A DNA stretch of 23,583 nt from Thermoprotei archaeon (GTDB lineage Archaea > Thermoproteota > Thermoprotei_A > Sulfolobales > Ignisphaeraceae), in contig QMWY01000002.1 in the NCBI GenBank assembly GCA_003661865.1, positions 1 to 23,583 of the forward strand, in the 5' to 3' direction. This document shows positions 1 to 6,825 of this stretch, piece by piece. Both the position numbers and the translations under genes were made by a program. The first letter of the stretch is position 1. Every line of letters begins with the position of its first letter. Under the pieces are notes generated by a model. That model searched no databases and was not told the DNA's origin. It saw only the letters and a program-made list of their open reading frames with translations.

Positions 1-193
1 ATACGAACCTGCTCACCTCCTCAGCCATGTAGCCCACTACAACCACGACCTCGTCAACACCTAGGTTCCTCAGGAACTCGAGGGGGTACTCGATGAGCCT
101 CCTTCCAAGGACAGGCATCAGAACCTTGGGCTTCGTCTCTGTTAGGGGTCTAAGTCTCTTACCCACTCCTGCTGCTAGTATAACACCTTTCAA
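1..193 (-). CDS. Sugar-phosphate nucleotidyltransferase, N-terminal part (runs off the window)
   Basis: The reverse strand encodes about 64 residues of a nucleotidyltransferase before the window ends. The signature is visible at the N terminus: ILAAGVGKR followed by RPLTETKPKVLMPV, the GxGxR...PLT...PK nucleotide-binding loop of the glucose-1-phosphate thymidylyl/uridylyl and mannose-1-phosphate guanylyl transferases. These enzymes join a sugar 1-phosphate to an NTP to make NDP-sugars for glycosylation or polysaccharide synthesis. The start is a TTG at 193 preceded by a GGTG-type Shine-Dalgarno about 6 bases upstream; an in-frame stop lies just before it. The sugar and nucleotide cannot be told from this fragment. 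It lies downstream of eS1 with a gap of about 100 bases, so it may have its own promoter. Confidence 0.85.
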   Translation of the reverse strand, partial: MKGVILAAGVGKRLRPLTETKPKVLMPVLGRRLIEYPLEFLRNLGVDEVVVVVGYMAEEVSRFV

Positions 194-295
194 GGTCTAC
201 ACCTAGCTCGCTCTGTAGTTTGAAGCTGTAGAAATAGGCATTGCGCAGCTGTGGTCTTGGATAAGTGCAGCAGCCAGTTCCTAAGCATAACGTCA

Positions 296-958
296 TTATA
301 CTAGCTGAGATGCGTCCGTAATGCCGGGTACAGGTACTATAACTGCCTTCTTAGGCCCTTCAGGTGTTGGAATTGCTAGCAGCTTGGACTTGTATATCTC
401 GACTTTTCTAAGCGGGTATATCTTCTTAGCCTCCTGGAATATGGCCTGTGGAAGCTCACCAAAGATCATGGCGACTATTAGCTCGTCAAGAGTCTTCTCA
501 GCCGCGGTCTTCGTTATCAGATCCATCATGATCTTTCTTATAGCCCTCTTCTGCGAGGTCTTACACCTATAGGTTGTCCAGGTGATCCCTGTTATCCTGA
601 GCCTATAGCCATCCTTAGTCTCCACATTAACTATAGCCGTTATTTTGCTGCTCTTTCTCCTCGTTAAGCTCCTCACGTAGTCCCTGGCAAGCTCGTGTCC
701 CTTGAACCGGGTGTACGCCTGCTCCCCTTCAACCTTGTAGATCTGGAAGAATAGGTGTACATGGACCTGGGTGATATCACCGGTGAGGTCGAATAGCGTA
801 GTCTCAACAACCCGCCCTAGAAGCTTCCAGGGCTCATCAGCAGGTGTTAAGGCTATGGGTATGCTACCAAAGACGGGGGGTGCTACTACTGTGTACCACT
901 TCTTCATCCTCCAGCGCTCCTTACCCGTTAGCTTGAACTTCTGCGTCTTCGCAGGCAT
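296..958 (-). CDS. rps3ae: 30S ribosomal protein eS1 (S3Ae)
   Basis: Ribosomal protein eS1 of the small subunit, specific to archaea and eukaryotes, located on the platform near the mRNA exit. The 220-residue protein has a basic N terminus and recognisable family stretches such as WYTVVAPPVFG, the GRVVETTLFDLTGD strand region, LVRSL-like 'DYVRSLTRRKSSKI' and 'KTSQKRAIRKIM'. The frame opens at a GTG at 970, but I place the start at the ATG at 958: a strong GGTGGGG lies 6 bases upstream of it, and a TATA box at about 998-1008 would put the transcript start near 977, giving a short leader with that site. It neighbours Pcc1, the RecJ/Cdc45-like gene and uS15, an arrangement known in other archaea. 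Confidence 0.93.
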   Translation of the reverse strand: MPAKTQKFKLTGKERWRMKKWYTVVAPPVFGSIPIALTPADEPWKLLGRVVETTLFDLTGDITQVHVHLFFQIYKVEGEQAYTRFKGHELARDYVRSLTRRKSSKITAIVNVETKDGYRLRITGITWTTYRCKTSQKRAIRKIMMDLITKTAAEKTLDELIVAMIFGELPQAIFQEAKKIYPLRKVEIYKSKLLAIPTPEGPKKAVIVPVPGITDASQLV

Positions 959-997
959 CCCTATCCCCACCGAGCCTAGACCAACTTGCTTGAGCAG

Positions 998-1008
998 GCT
1001 TAAAAGTC
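998..1008 (-). promoter_or_regulatory. TATA-like promoter of eS1
   Basis: Reading the minus strand there is gacttttaagc about 45 bases upstream of the ATG at 958, which is the expected distance for an archaeal TATA box with a leader of roughly 20 bases. It overlaps the stop codon of the upstream pcc1 gene. The assignment rests on sequence and spacing only. Confidence 0.45.
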
Positions 1009-1298
1009 TAAGATTCTACGCTTAGAAGAACCCGTAAAGCAGTTTGGAGATGCTCTAGGTAATCGTCCGTGGTATTCCTCAGCGTGAGTATATCTCTGGA
1101 GCTCTCTACGTCACCCCTTAGCACTGCTACGAGCAAGCCCTCCTCGCAACTATTGATTAGTACTTGGCCTGGCGGTACAGACCTGTTATCTGGATTGAGT
1201 GCGGAGAGGATGGAGTTGCATAGCTTGGGACTGCCTAGGGGCAGCTCTAAGCGTATCTCAAGCCTCCTCACAATGCTAATCGCTCTACTCCCGGACAT
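1008..1298 (-). CDS. pcc1: KEOPS complex subunit Pcc1
   Basis: A 96-residue protein of the Pcc1 family, the dimerisation subunit of KEOPS, which with Kae1 and Bud32 makes N6-threonylcarbamoyladenosine at position 37 of ANN-decoding tRNAs. The sequence shows the family pattern: a first strand (RLEIRLELPLG), the conserved SALNPDN stretch, then LINSCEEGLLVAVLRGD and a C-terminal helix (TTDDYLEHLQTALRVL). The length is typical. The ATG at 1298 overlaps the end of the upstream Cdc45-like gene by 14 bases, suggesting coupled translation. Bud32 and Kae1 lie about 2.4 to 4 kb upstream in the same cluster, which supports the assignment. Cgi121 is not in this window. Confidence 0.85.
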   Translation of the reverse strand: MSGSRAISIVRRLEIRLELPLGSPKLCNSILSALNPDNRSVPPGQVLINSCEEGLLVAVLRGDVESSRDILTLRNTTDDYLEHLQTALRVLLSVES

Positions 1299-2487
1299 TT
1301 CTAACTACAGCCTCTAACTCCTTGAATACCGCTACGCCACCCCGAACCTCAGCATCCTCTTCGTAGATACGCGAAGGCCATGAGGGATCTAGGCTCTCAG
1401 CACTCACGGCGTAACCCAGTCCAGGCACCTCTAATACCATCACCCCATCTACGAAGCCCATGAACCTCAGTACGCGTGATACTACTGATACGGGAATTAG
1501 CTCGTCTGCTCTAAAGACGGCGATCCTCTTTGTCCTAGAGCTGTACCTGCGCGGTATGTACTCCCCCCTTATGACCCCTTCGATGAACGAGGCTACTCTG
1601 CTGCTGACCTCCCGTAGGTATAGGGGTACCACCTCCGCGAACTCTGTTGCCGTGGCTATAGAGGCCACAAGCTCTAGACCTGAGAGGTCCGCTAACACAA
1701 GCATTGAGTAGAAGTACTCATAGATATCGCCCTGAAGCACCCCGCCTCGAACAACGAGCTTCTTACCTATGACATCTGGAGGCTCTCTTCTATAACCCCT
1801 TGCCATGTACTCCCTCAGCACCTGCACAAGCTTTGCCCGCTGCTCCTCACTCATCACAGCCCCTGGGGAAATCCCTACCTTCTCCAGGACCTCTGCAGAT
1901 GCCCTTCTATTCCCGTAGACACCGGGTATGTAGGGGTCTAGTGTTGTGCACAGCGCCTCAGCAAGCTCGCGCTGGGGATAACCAAATAGTCTAAGGGTCT
2001 CGACAACCTCCACCACACCCTCCTCAGCGAGTGCCTTGACGAAGTCTCCGAGTTCCTCAGACGGATCTGCATCGTATACAGAGCCCTGGGTAAGTACAGA
2101 GAACGCTGCTGTGAGCGCGAGGAGCTTGAGCTCACGCGTCACAACCCATAGCTCCTCCAGTGCCTTCACAAGCGCTGGGCATACTGGCCTCCGTATCTCT
2201 AGACCTAGCTCCTCGCGCTTCACATCAACCGCATCCTCAAGCTCGAATATGTTCATAGAGGACTTCAGGGCTGATCTTCTCACCCTAAGCCCTATCGTGA
2301 TCGTGGGTATGCGCTCAGTAGGCTCAGCCTTATAGAACGGGGCTGTGAATACCGTTATACCCTCTCTTGACAGTATGCGCATGAGAAGGGATGCGGCAAT
2401 AGCTGAGTCTAGAGAACCCCCGTAGACTATAGCCGCAGATCCCGCGTTCTTAATGAGCGTGTAGAGCTCCTTAAATGATATCAGCAC
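1285..2487 (-). CDS. RecJ/Cdc45-like protein, DHH family with lost catalytic motifs
   Basis: A 400-residue protein in the slot between uS15 and eS1 that holds the RecJ-like GAN nuclease or its inactive Cdc45-like relative in many archaea. The N terminus fits the first DHH-superfamily strand and helix (AAIVYGGSLDSAIAASLLMRIL, residues about 18-39 in shortened form), but the metal-binding DxD of motif I is reduced to a single Asp (D27), and no DHH motif follows. The C-terminal part (residues about 240-380) contains strand/helix patterns such as SGLELVASIATATEFAEVV and LRFMGFVDGVMVLEVPG, plausible for a DHHA1-like domain. The expected role, from the crenarchaeal family, is a scaffold in the Cdc45-MCM-GINS replicative helicase rather than a nuclease. 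The start is GTG 2487; the gene overlaps pcc1 by 14 bases. The identification relies on motif pattern and gene order. Confidence 0.65.
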   Translation of the reverse strand: MLISFKELYTLIKNAGSAAIVYGGSLDSAIAASLLMRILSREGITVFTAPFYKAEPTERIPTITIGLRVRRSALKSSMNIFELEDAVDVKREELGLEIRRPVCPALVKALEELWVVTRELKLLALTAAFSVLTQGSVYDADPSEELGDFVKALAEEGVVEVVETLRLFGYPQRELAEALCTTLDPYIPGVYGNRRASAEVLEKVGISPGAVMSEEQRAKLVQVLREYMARGYRREPPDVIGKKLVVRGGVLQGDIYEYFYSMLVLADLSGLELVASIATATEFAEVVPLYLREVSSRVASFIEGVIRGEYIPRRYSSRTKRIAVFRADELIPVSVVSRVLRFMGFVDGVMVLEVPGLGYAVSAESLDPSWPSRIYEEDAEVRGGVAVFKELEAVVRNVRE

Positions 2488-2511
2488 ATCTCAACACTCC
2501 TAAACACGTTC

Positions 2512-3051
2512 TTAGCCCTGACCACCGCTCTCCTCACTACCGCCATAGCTCTCTGCTGAGTAGCCCATACCGCTACCGACAAGCACCTGGCCATAGAACT
2601 GCGATACTAGTACGCGCGCCTTCTCCGGGTCGTACTCCCAATCGGGTGGCAGCTTCCCTACCCTCTTGTAGTACTTGACCAACCTCCTGATCTTGGACTC
2701 AATCTCTATCAGACCGCGCTTGCTCGCAAAGTCCTTGGGGTGCTCTTCTAGATGCCTTCTCAGGTTCACGGCGCGCATCATCAGCCTAAGGAGGTCCTCG
2801 GGTACCGGTGGCGCTAAGTTGTACTTCTCCAGCACCTTAGTCAGCTTAACTCCAAGAACTGACTTTACGAGGGGTATGCCGTACTGATCGCGAAGGATTA
2901 TCCCTATCATTGAGGGCATGTAGCCCATCTTGGCGAGCTCGACTATCAGAGCCTCGATCTCCTCAGGGCTATACCGGACCCATTTCGGTGGTCCTACCCT
3001 TACGGGTCTTGTTGAATGGGACTGCCCCTTCTCCCTACGCTTATTCACCAC
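2512..3051 (-). CDS. rps15: 30S ribosomal protein uS15
   Basis: Ribosomal protein uS15 of the small subunit, which binds 16S rRNA helices 20-22. The archaeal/eukaryotic N-terminal extension is present (VGPPKWVRYSPEEIEALIVELAKMGYMPSMIG), followed by the S15 core with DFASKRGLIEIESKIRRLVKYYKRVGKLPPDW. The C terminus is longer than usual: after PPDWEYDPEKAR there is a tail of about 28 residues rich in Gly and Ser ending in GGSEESGGQG. The first codon is one of two consecutive GTGs (3051 or 3048); GGTG lies 4 or 7 bases upstream. It is followed at 24 bases by the Cdc45-like gene and preceded by the ITPase gene. Confidence 0.93.
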   Translation of the reverse strand: MVNKRREKGQSHSTRPVRVGPPKWVRYSPEEIEALIVELAKMGYMPSMIGIILRDQYGIPLVKSVLGVKLTKVLEKYNLAPPVPEDLLRLMMRAVNLRRHLEEHPKDFASKRGLIEIESKIRRLVKYYKRVGKLPPDWEYDPEKARVLVSQFYGQVLVGSGMGYSAESYGGSEESGGQG

Positions 3052-3089
3052 GCATCACCCGATAGCAGCTCCGCTATACCCGCTTTACT

Positions 3090-3680
3090 TCAGAGCTCGG
3101 GTATAAGTTTATCTATATTGTGCTGGAGCCACTGACCAAGCTTTTCAAAAGCCTTGGCCCTATGACTCACCTTATTCTTAACCCCAGGGCCTAGCTCAGC
3201 AAAAGTCCTGCTGAACCCCTGCGGAATGAATATGGGGTCAAAACCGAAGCCTGCTGACCCCCTTGCCTCATGTGCTATCCTTCCATGGACGACCCCCGTG
3301 AAGATCTCGACACCTCCTCGGTATGCAAGGGCTACGACCGCCTTGAATCTCGCTGACCTATTCTCTACACCCTCCATAAGCTTCAGTACCCCGTGGAGCC
3401 CTATGGTTTTGTAGACATAGCTGCTGTAAGGTCCTGGGAAGCCCGATAGGGCATCTATGAAGAGCCCCGAGTCCTCTACAACAACGGGTTTCCTAAGCTT
3501 CCTATATGCGAGCTTCGCTGCAAATGCCGCTATCTTTTCAAGCCTATTTGACTGGAGCTCTACTTTCTTGAGGTCTGCAGGTACGAGTTCTATGCCATAG
3601 CGGCTCAGAACAGCGTTGGCTTCCATAACCTTATTAGGATTTCGCGTGATGAATGGCAGCTTCACCACCCCTATCCTCAC
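3090..3680 (-). CDS. XTP/dITP diphosphatase (RdgB/Ham1 family)
   Basis: A house-cleaning enzyme that hydrolyses non-canonical purine nucleoside triphosphates (ITP, dITP, XTP) to monophosphate and diphosphate. Family motifs are clear: FITRNPNKV near the N terminus (substrate-binding T/S-x-N-x-x-K), VVVEDSGLFIDAL around residues 66-77 with the catalytic Asp70, SGFPGPYSSYV, GFGFDPIFIP and KNKVSHRAKAF. Length is normal at about 196 residues. GTG 3680 overlaps the Bud32 stop as GTGA. Family members usually begin closer to the first strand, so GTG 3668 or 3665 is also possible, both well placed behind GGTGAGG. The gene sits between bud32 and uS15. Confidence 0.92.
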   Translation of the reverse strand: MRIGVVKLPFITRNPNKVMEANAVLSRYGIELVPADLKKVELQSNRLEKIAAFAAKLAYRKLRKPVVVEDSGLFIDALSGFPGPYSSYVYKTIGLHGVLKLMEGVENRSARFKAVVALAYRGGVEIFTGVVHGRIAHEARGSAGFGFDPIFIPQGFSRTFAELGPGVKNKVSHRAKAFEKLGQWLQHNIDKLIPEL

Positions 3681-4420
3681 CTCTTCCTAGCTCTACGCTC
3701 CTCTACATAGCGTCCTCTAAGCCTTATCTCACGCACCTTGGCAATGACACGTTCCGCGCCGCTGCTTCCCACGATGGATGCGTATCCCTTAATAAAACAG
3801 TCAAACAGCTTCTCGTAAAGGTGGTAATGGGCACTCTCTAGCGACCTAAGGAATATGTGGACGTCTATCCCCTTATCCTCATCGTCAGCGCTTGTAACGG
3901 CTAAACCGAAGTCTATGAGGTATACATCCCCATCGCCTTTCACCAGTACGTTCGAAGTCGTTAAGTCTCCATGAGCTATTCCCTCCTGGTGGAGCATAGC
4001 GGCGTAGGTACCAATAACCCTTGCAATTCTACACGACTCATCTATCTCAGTACGTGGTATCAAGTCCCTATATAGCATGCCCTCAACGTACTCCATCACT
4101 ATGATTGCGTTGTCGGGGTCTACAAAGAAGAGTGCCGGTGCTCGTATGCCAAGCTTCCTCGCCCTATAGATGGCACGTGCCTCTGTAAGTGTTCTCTCAC
4201 GCCTAACGTAGCTATCGAAACGGGGGTGACGGTACGTTTTTGGAGGCCTCCACTTGAGAACTGCTGGGTACCCAAGAAACCTTGCGTAGTAGAGGAGCGC
4301 CTCAGCACCTCTACCCATAATCTTCACGAGGCTGAGCAGCTGAAGGGGTAGCTCAACACCGCTTAGCTTTACACGTATCACCTTGTCCAGGGGCTCGGGC
4401 AGAGCTACGCCCTCCTCCAC
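3677..4420 (-). CDS. bud32: KEOPS kinase/ATPase Bud32
   Basis: A small atypical protein kinase of the Bud32/PRPK family, 247 residues. Within KEOPS it acts mainly as an ATPase that supports threonylcarbamoyl transfer by Kae1. The sequence shows a reduced glycine loop (GRGAE, residues 36-40), an ATP-binding lysine (K56 in AVLKWRPPKTYRHP), the Bud32-typical RRERTLTEARAIYRARKLG, the catalytic loop HGDLTTSN (150-157; Asp152) and DFG (170-172). The C terminus is basic (VEERRARKR), as in Bud32 proteins. It starts with GTG and overlaps the kae1 end by 16 bases, so the two subunits are encoded separately but translationally linked; in some archaea they are fused. Confidence 0.95.
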   Translation of the reverse strand: MEEGVALPEPLDKVIRVKLSGVELPLQLLSLVKIMGRGAEALLYYARFLGYPAVLKWRPPKTYRHPRFDSYVRRERTLTEARAIYRARKLGIRAPALFFVDPDNAIIVMEYVEGMLYRDLIPRTEIDESCRIARVIGTYAAMLHQEGIAHGDLTTSNVLVKGDGDVYLIDFGLAVTSADDEDKGIDVHIFLRSLESAHYHLYEKLFDCFIKGYASIVGSSGAERVIAKVREIRLRGRYVEERRARKR

Positions 4421-5412
4421 GGTATATCAACCTCGTCGATCCTCCACCGCTGCCTGATCACAGCATCCTCGATAGGTACCGTAACCCCCGCGCTATAGGC
4501 AAGGGCTCCCGTCCACGCTATCATAACCCCGTTGTCAACAGCGTACTCAGGGGGAACTACGTAGAGCCTAGCGCCGTAGAGCTTAGCCATCTCCTCAAAC
4601 TTCCTCCTGAGGTACTTACTAGCAGCTACGCCCCCTACAACCATAACCTCGCGGCGGTTTGTGTGGAGTAGGCAGCGTGTGGCTACCTCTATCACAGCAT
4701 CGTACGCCATTTCTCGAAGCGATAGACATACGTCTGGAAGCCTAGCGCCCCGCTTAACGAGCTTGAGCGCCGCTGTTAACAAGCCCGAGAACGCAACATC
4801 TTGTCCTCTCACTACGTAGGGGAGGTCTAGGATCTCCTTGCCCTCCTCAGCGCAGGCATCCACCACGTGAACTCCTTTAACCACGTATGGTGGGCCTAGC
4901 CCCGTCTCACGTGCAAACACATCCAAGAGATTGCCAAGTGCGATATCTAACGTCTCCCCAAACACCCTATATCTGCCGCCGAGAAAGGCCGCGATAAGCG
5001 TGTTGCCTCCAGATAGGTAGACGATCACGGGGTCGCGCGCCCCCGTAAGCTTCAGCCCTATCTCTACATGGGCAACAGCGTGATTTACAGGAACCAGAGG
5101 CTTACTAAAGTAGGCGGCTAACGCACGCGCTATGGTTGCTCCCACACGTAGACAGGGGCCGAGTCCAGGTCCTAAGGCAACAGCTATAGCGTCAACCTCG
5201 CTTAACGTAATTCCGCTACTCCTGAGAGCCCTCCTCACAACCTCGTGAGCCCTCTCAGCCATGTACCTAGCAGCTTCACGAGGATGTATTCCTCCTGTAG
5301 GCGGAGTGTACTTAATACGTTCATCAGCTAGTATGAAGGGTTCTCGGTCGCTTGCTACTACACCCACACCAAAAGTGTGAGCCGTCGATTCAATCCCTAG
5401 CACTATCACCAA
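4405..5412 (-). CDS. kae1: tRNA threonylcarbamoyltransferase Kae1 (KEOPS)
   Basis: Kae1, the catalytic subunit of KEOPS, transfers the threonylcarbamoyl group from threonylcarbamoyl-AMP to A37 of tRNA. This 335-residue ASKHA-fold protein begins with LGIESTAHTFGVGVV, has the metal-binding pair in NHAVAHVEIG (His111 and His115), the nucleotide-binding YLSGGNT, VAFSGLLTA, VVGGVAASKYLRR, and the late VDNGVMIAWTG with its metal-binding Asp. Length and motif order are those of the archaeal family. Start choice is between TTG 5412 and GTG 5409, with AGGGG about 12 bases upstream in the end of eS31. It overlaps bud32 by 16 bases. Confidence 0.97.
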   Translation of the reverse strand: MVIVLGIESTAHTFGVGVVASDREPFILADERIKYTPPTGGIHPREAARYMAERAHEVVRRALRSSGITLSEVDAIAVALGPGLGPCLRVGATIARALAAYFSKPLVPVNHAVAHVEIGLKLTGARDPVIVYLSGGNTLIAAFLGGRYRVFGETLDIALGNLLDVFARETGLGPPYVVKGVHVVDACAEEGKEILDLPYVVRGQDVAFSGLLTAALKLVKRGARLPDVCLSLREMAYDAVIEVATRCLLHTNRREVMVVGGVAASKYLRRKFEEMAKLYGARLYVVPPEYAVDNGVMIAWTGALAYSAGVTVPIEDAVIRQRWRIDEVDIPWRRA

Positions 5413-5420
5413 GACCGCGG

Positions 5421-5603
5421 CTAACCCCTCTTAATGAACTCCGTGTAGCCACACTTCCCACAATGCCAGCGGGGCACCGGGTACCTATGAAATGCCATCA
5501 CCGAGCCGCAACGGGGACACAGCTTGTTCTTTAGCCTTATGTACCCCCGCTTGTAGTCATACTCGTAGAGCTCGGAACGGAACCTCTTCTTACCCTTTGC
5601 CAT
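5421..5603 (-). CDS. rps27ae: 30S ribosomal protein eS31 (S27ae)
   Basis: A 60-residue zinc-ribbon ribosomal protein of the small-subunit head/beak. Four cysteines form the zinc site: C29-x2-C32 (CPRC) and C48-x2-C51 (CGKC). The basic N terminus (MAKGKKRFRSELYEYDY) and the tail KCGYTEFIKRG are characteristic. It begins at ATG 5603, lies 6 bases after the eS24 stop, and is 8 bases upstream of kae1. The order eS24-eS31-kae1 is a known archaeal arrangement. Confidence 0.96.
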   Translation of the reverse strand: MAKGKKRFRSELYEYDYKRGYIRLKNKLCPRCGSVMAFHRYPVPRWHCGKCGYTEFIKRG

Positions 5604-5609
5604 AACCTA

Positions 5610-5939
5610 TCACCCCTTCGAGAGGCCATGCTTCCTTAACATGTGCTCGGGCTCTATGATCTTGAGCCTATCCATGCTATCGTAGATGAATACCTTAGCC
5701 CTGCTCTTACCCCAGCCATACTCAGACACTATCTTCTTCACTATGACCAGCGACGGATCAACGCCGAAGAGCCTAGCTATAGCCTCACGTAGTTCAAGCC
5801 TTCTAGGCGTGCCCTTGAACATGTGATCTACCATCACCTCAAGCTCCCGTCTCCCTATGAGCTTGTTGTACCTCTCTCTAACTATGTAGCCCTCAACACC
5901 CTCAGCAATGGCGAACCTTCTCTCCGCCTGCTGACTCAT
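5610..5939 (-). CDS. rps24e: 30S ribosomal protein eS24
   Basis: Archaeal/eukaryotic small-subunit protein eS24, 109 residues. Typical features are the alternating strand region YNKLIGRRELEVMVDH, the conserved TPRRLELREAIARLFGVDPSLVIVKKI segment and the glycine-containing YGWGKSRAKVFIYDS before a charged tail. It starts with ATG 5939 and lies 27 bases downstream of spt4 and 6 bases upstream of eS31, inside the Rpo7-Spt4-eS24-eS31-Kae1 run. Confidence 0.96.
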   Translation of the reverse strand: MSQQAERRFAIAEGVEGYIVRERYNKLIGRRELEVMVDHMFKGTPRRLELREAIARLFGVDPSLVIVKKIVSEYGWGKSRAKVFIYDSMDRLKIIEPEHMLRKHGLSKG

Positions 5940-5966
5940 GGCGCATCGCCTAGCCTAGGGCACTAT

Positions 5967-6179
5967 TCAATACCCTACCTTTAAAGCGTATCTACCTGGC
6001 TTCTTTATACCTAAGAACTTCGCAACCCTCGATTTCTCAGGATCTACCACCACCACAATACCGGACCACTCGAAGGTGAATTCTGTTGAGCCGCAAACGG
6101 GACACTTGGTTTCATCGGGCCTCACCAGCGCCTTACACCTTAGGCACGCCTTGAACGGTTTTGTTTGCCTACTGCTCAT
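5967..6179 (-). CDS. spt4: Transcription elongation factor Spt4 (RpoE'')
   Basis: A 70-residue zinc-binding protein of the Spt4/RpoE'' family, which pairs with Spt5 to form a processivity clamp on archaeal RNA polymerase. The N-terminal zinc site is C12-x2-C15 (CLRC) and C26-x2-C29 (CPVC), followed by the Spt4 core FEWSGIVVVVDPEKSRVAKFLG and the end KPGRYALKV. The open frame extends 13 codons further upstream into rpo7, but the ATG at 6179 overlaps the rpo7 stop as ATGA, which is the natural start. Order rpo7-spt4 is widely conserved in archaea. Confidence 0.95.
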   Translation of the reverse strand: MSSRQTKPFKACLRCKALVRPDETKCPVCGSTEFTFEWSGIVVVVDPEKSRVAKFLGIKKPGRYALKVGY

Positions 6180-6736
6180 TGAGCCCCACCACTCCTCCTT
6201 ATATACGACTCGATCCACTCCTTCTTACCTAGGTAAGGCTGCCTCATAGTCATGCTCACCCGGAATATGTTTGCGGGCCCCGATGTACTCACATTGGTGA
6301 TCCTTGCTCTGACAAGGTCCCCTCGCCCTATGAACCTCTTGCTCTGTCTACAGACTATGCCTCGCCTAGCCTCGTCATACTGAGCCTCCTCTTCAGCGAT
6401 CTGCGATATATGAATAAATCCATCGATTGGTCCTAGGCTCACGAACAAACCTATCCTTCTAATGTCGTTTACGAAGCCCTCTACAACCTCATTGAGTACA
6501 GGAACGTATGTAAGCATCTTGAACTCCACCCGGTGGTATGATGCACCGTCCCCTAGTATCAGGTAGCCCATGGGCTCGACCTTAGGGTCGTACACCATTA
6601 TTATAACCCCTAGGTTCCTATCGATCTTGCCCTCATACCTCTCTTTGAGAACCTCCAGCGCCACCTCGTCTAGAGGTCTGCCGAAATCTGAGGGGTCTAT
6701 GCGTACGACATCCCTTACTGTGTAGACCCTATACAT
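6176..6736 (-). CDS. rpo7: DNA-directed RNA polymerase subunit Rpo7 (RpoE')
   Basis: Rpo7, 186 residues, forms the stalk of archaeal RNA polymerase with Rpo4 and helps open the promoter and bind the emerging transcript. The N-terminal tip domain starts with MYRVYTVRDVVRIDP and contains YEGKIDRNLGVII; the C-terminal half is an S1-type OB fold with VEGFVNDIRRIGLFVSLGPIDGFIHISQI. The start is ATG 6736. There are 89 bases to the upstream PIN gene, with a TATA-like element, so this may begin a separate transcription unit that continues with spt4, eS24, eS31, kae1, bud32 and beyond. Confidence 0.96.
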   Translation of the reverse strand: MYRVYTVRDVVRIDPSDFGRPLDEVALEVLKERYEGKIDRNLGVIIMVYDPKVEPMGYLILGDGASYHRVEFKMLTYVPVLNEVVEGFVNDIRRIGLFVSLGPIDGFIHISQIAEEEAQYDEARRGIVCRQSKRFIGRGDLVRARITNVSTSGPANIFRVSMTMRQPYLGKKEWIESYIRRSGGAQ

Positions 6737-6797
6737 GCGGCCGCCACCCGCTGGCTATGCCCGATTCTGCATTCCAGCAACTCCTTTCGAGGAGAAC

Positions 6798-6808
6798 AGC
6801 TTAATATC
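6798..6808 (-). promoter_or_regulatory. Possible promoter of the rpo7-spt4-eS24 unit
   Basis: The minus strand reads gatattaagct here, about 67 bases upstream of the rpo7 ATG. A start near 6777 would give a leader of about 40 bases. A short perfect hairpin (6781-6794, stem CTCCT/AGGAG around a 4-base loop) lies between this box and the predicted start. The evidence is spacing and AT content only. Confidence 0.35.
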
Positions 6809-6825
6809 TGGTTCTGGCAACGCAT

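Noticed and set aside
194..295. Possible small RNA in the gap between eS1 and the nucleotidyltransferase
   Set aside because: No C/D boxes, tRNA-like arms or strong hairpin were visible; it probably holds only a leader and promoter.
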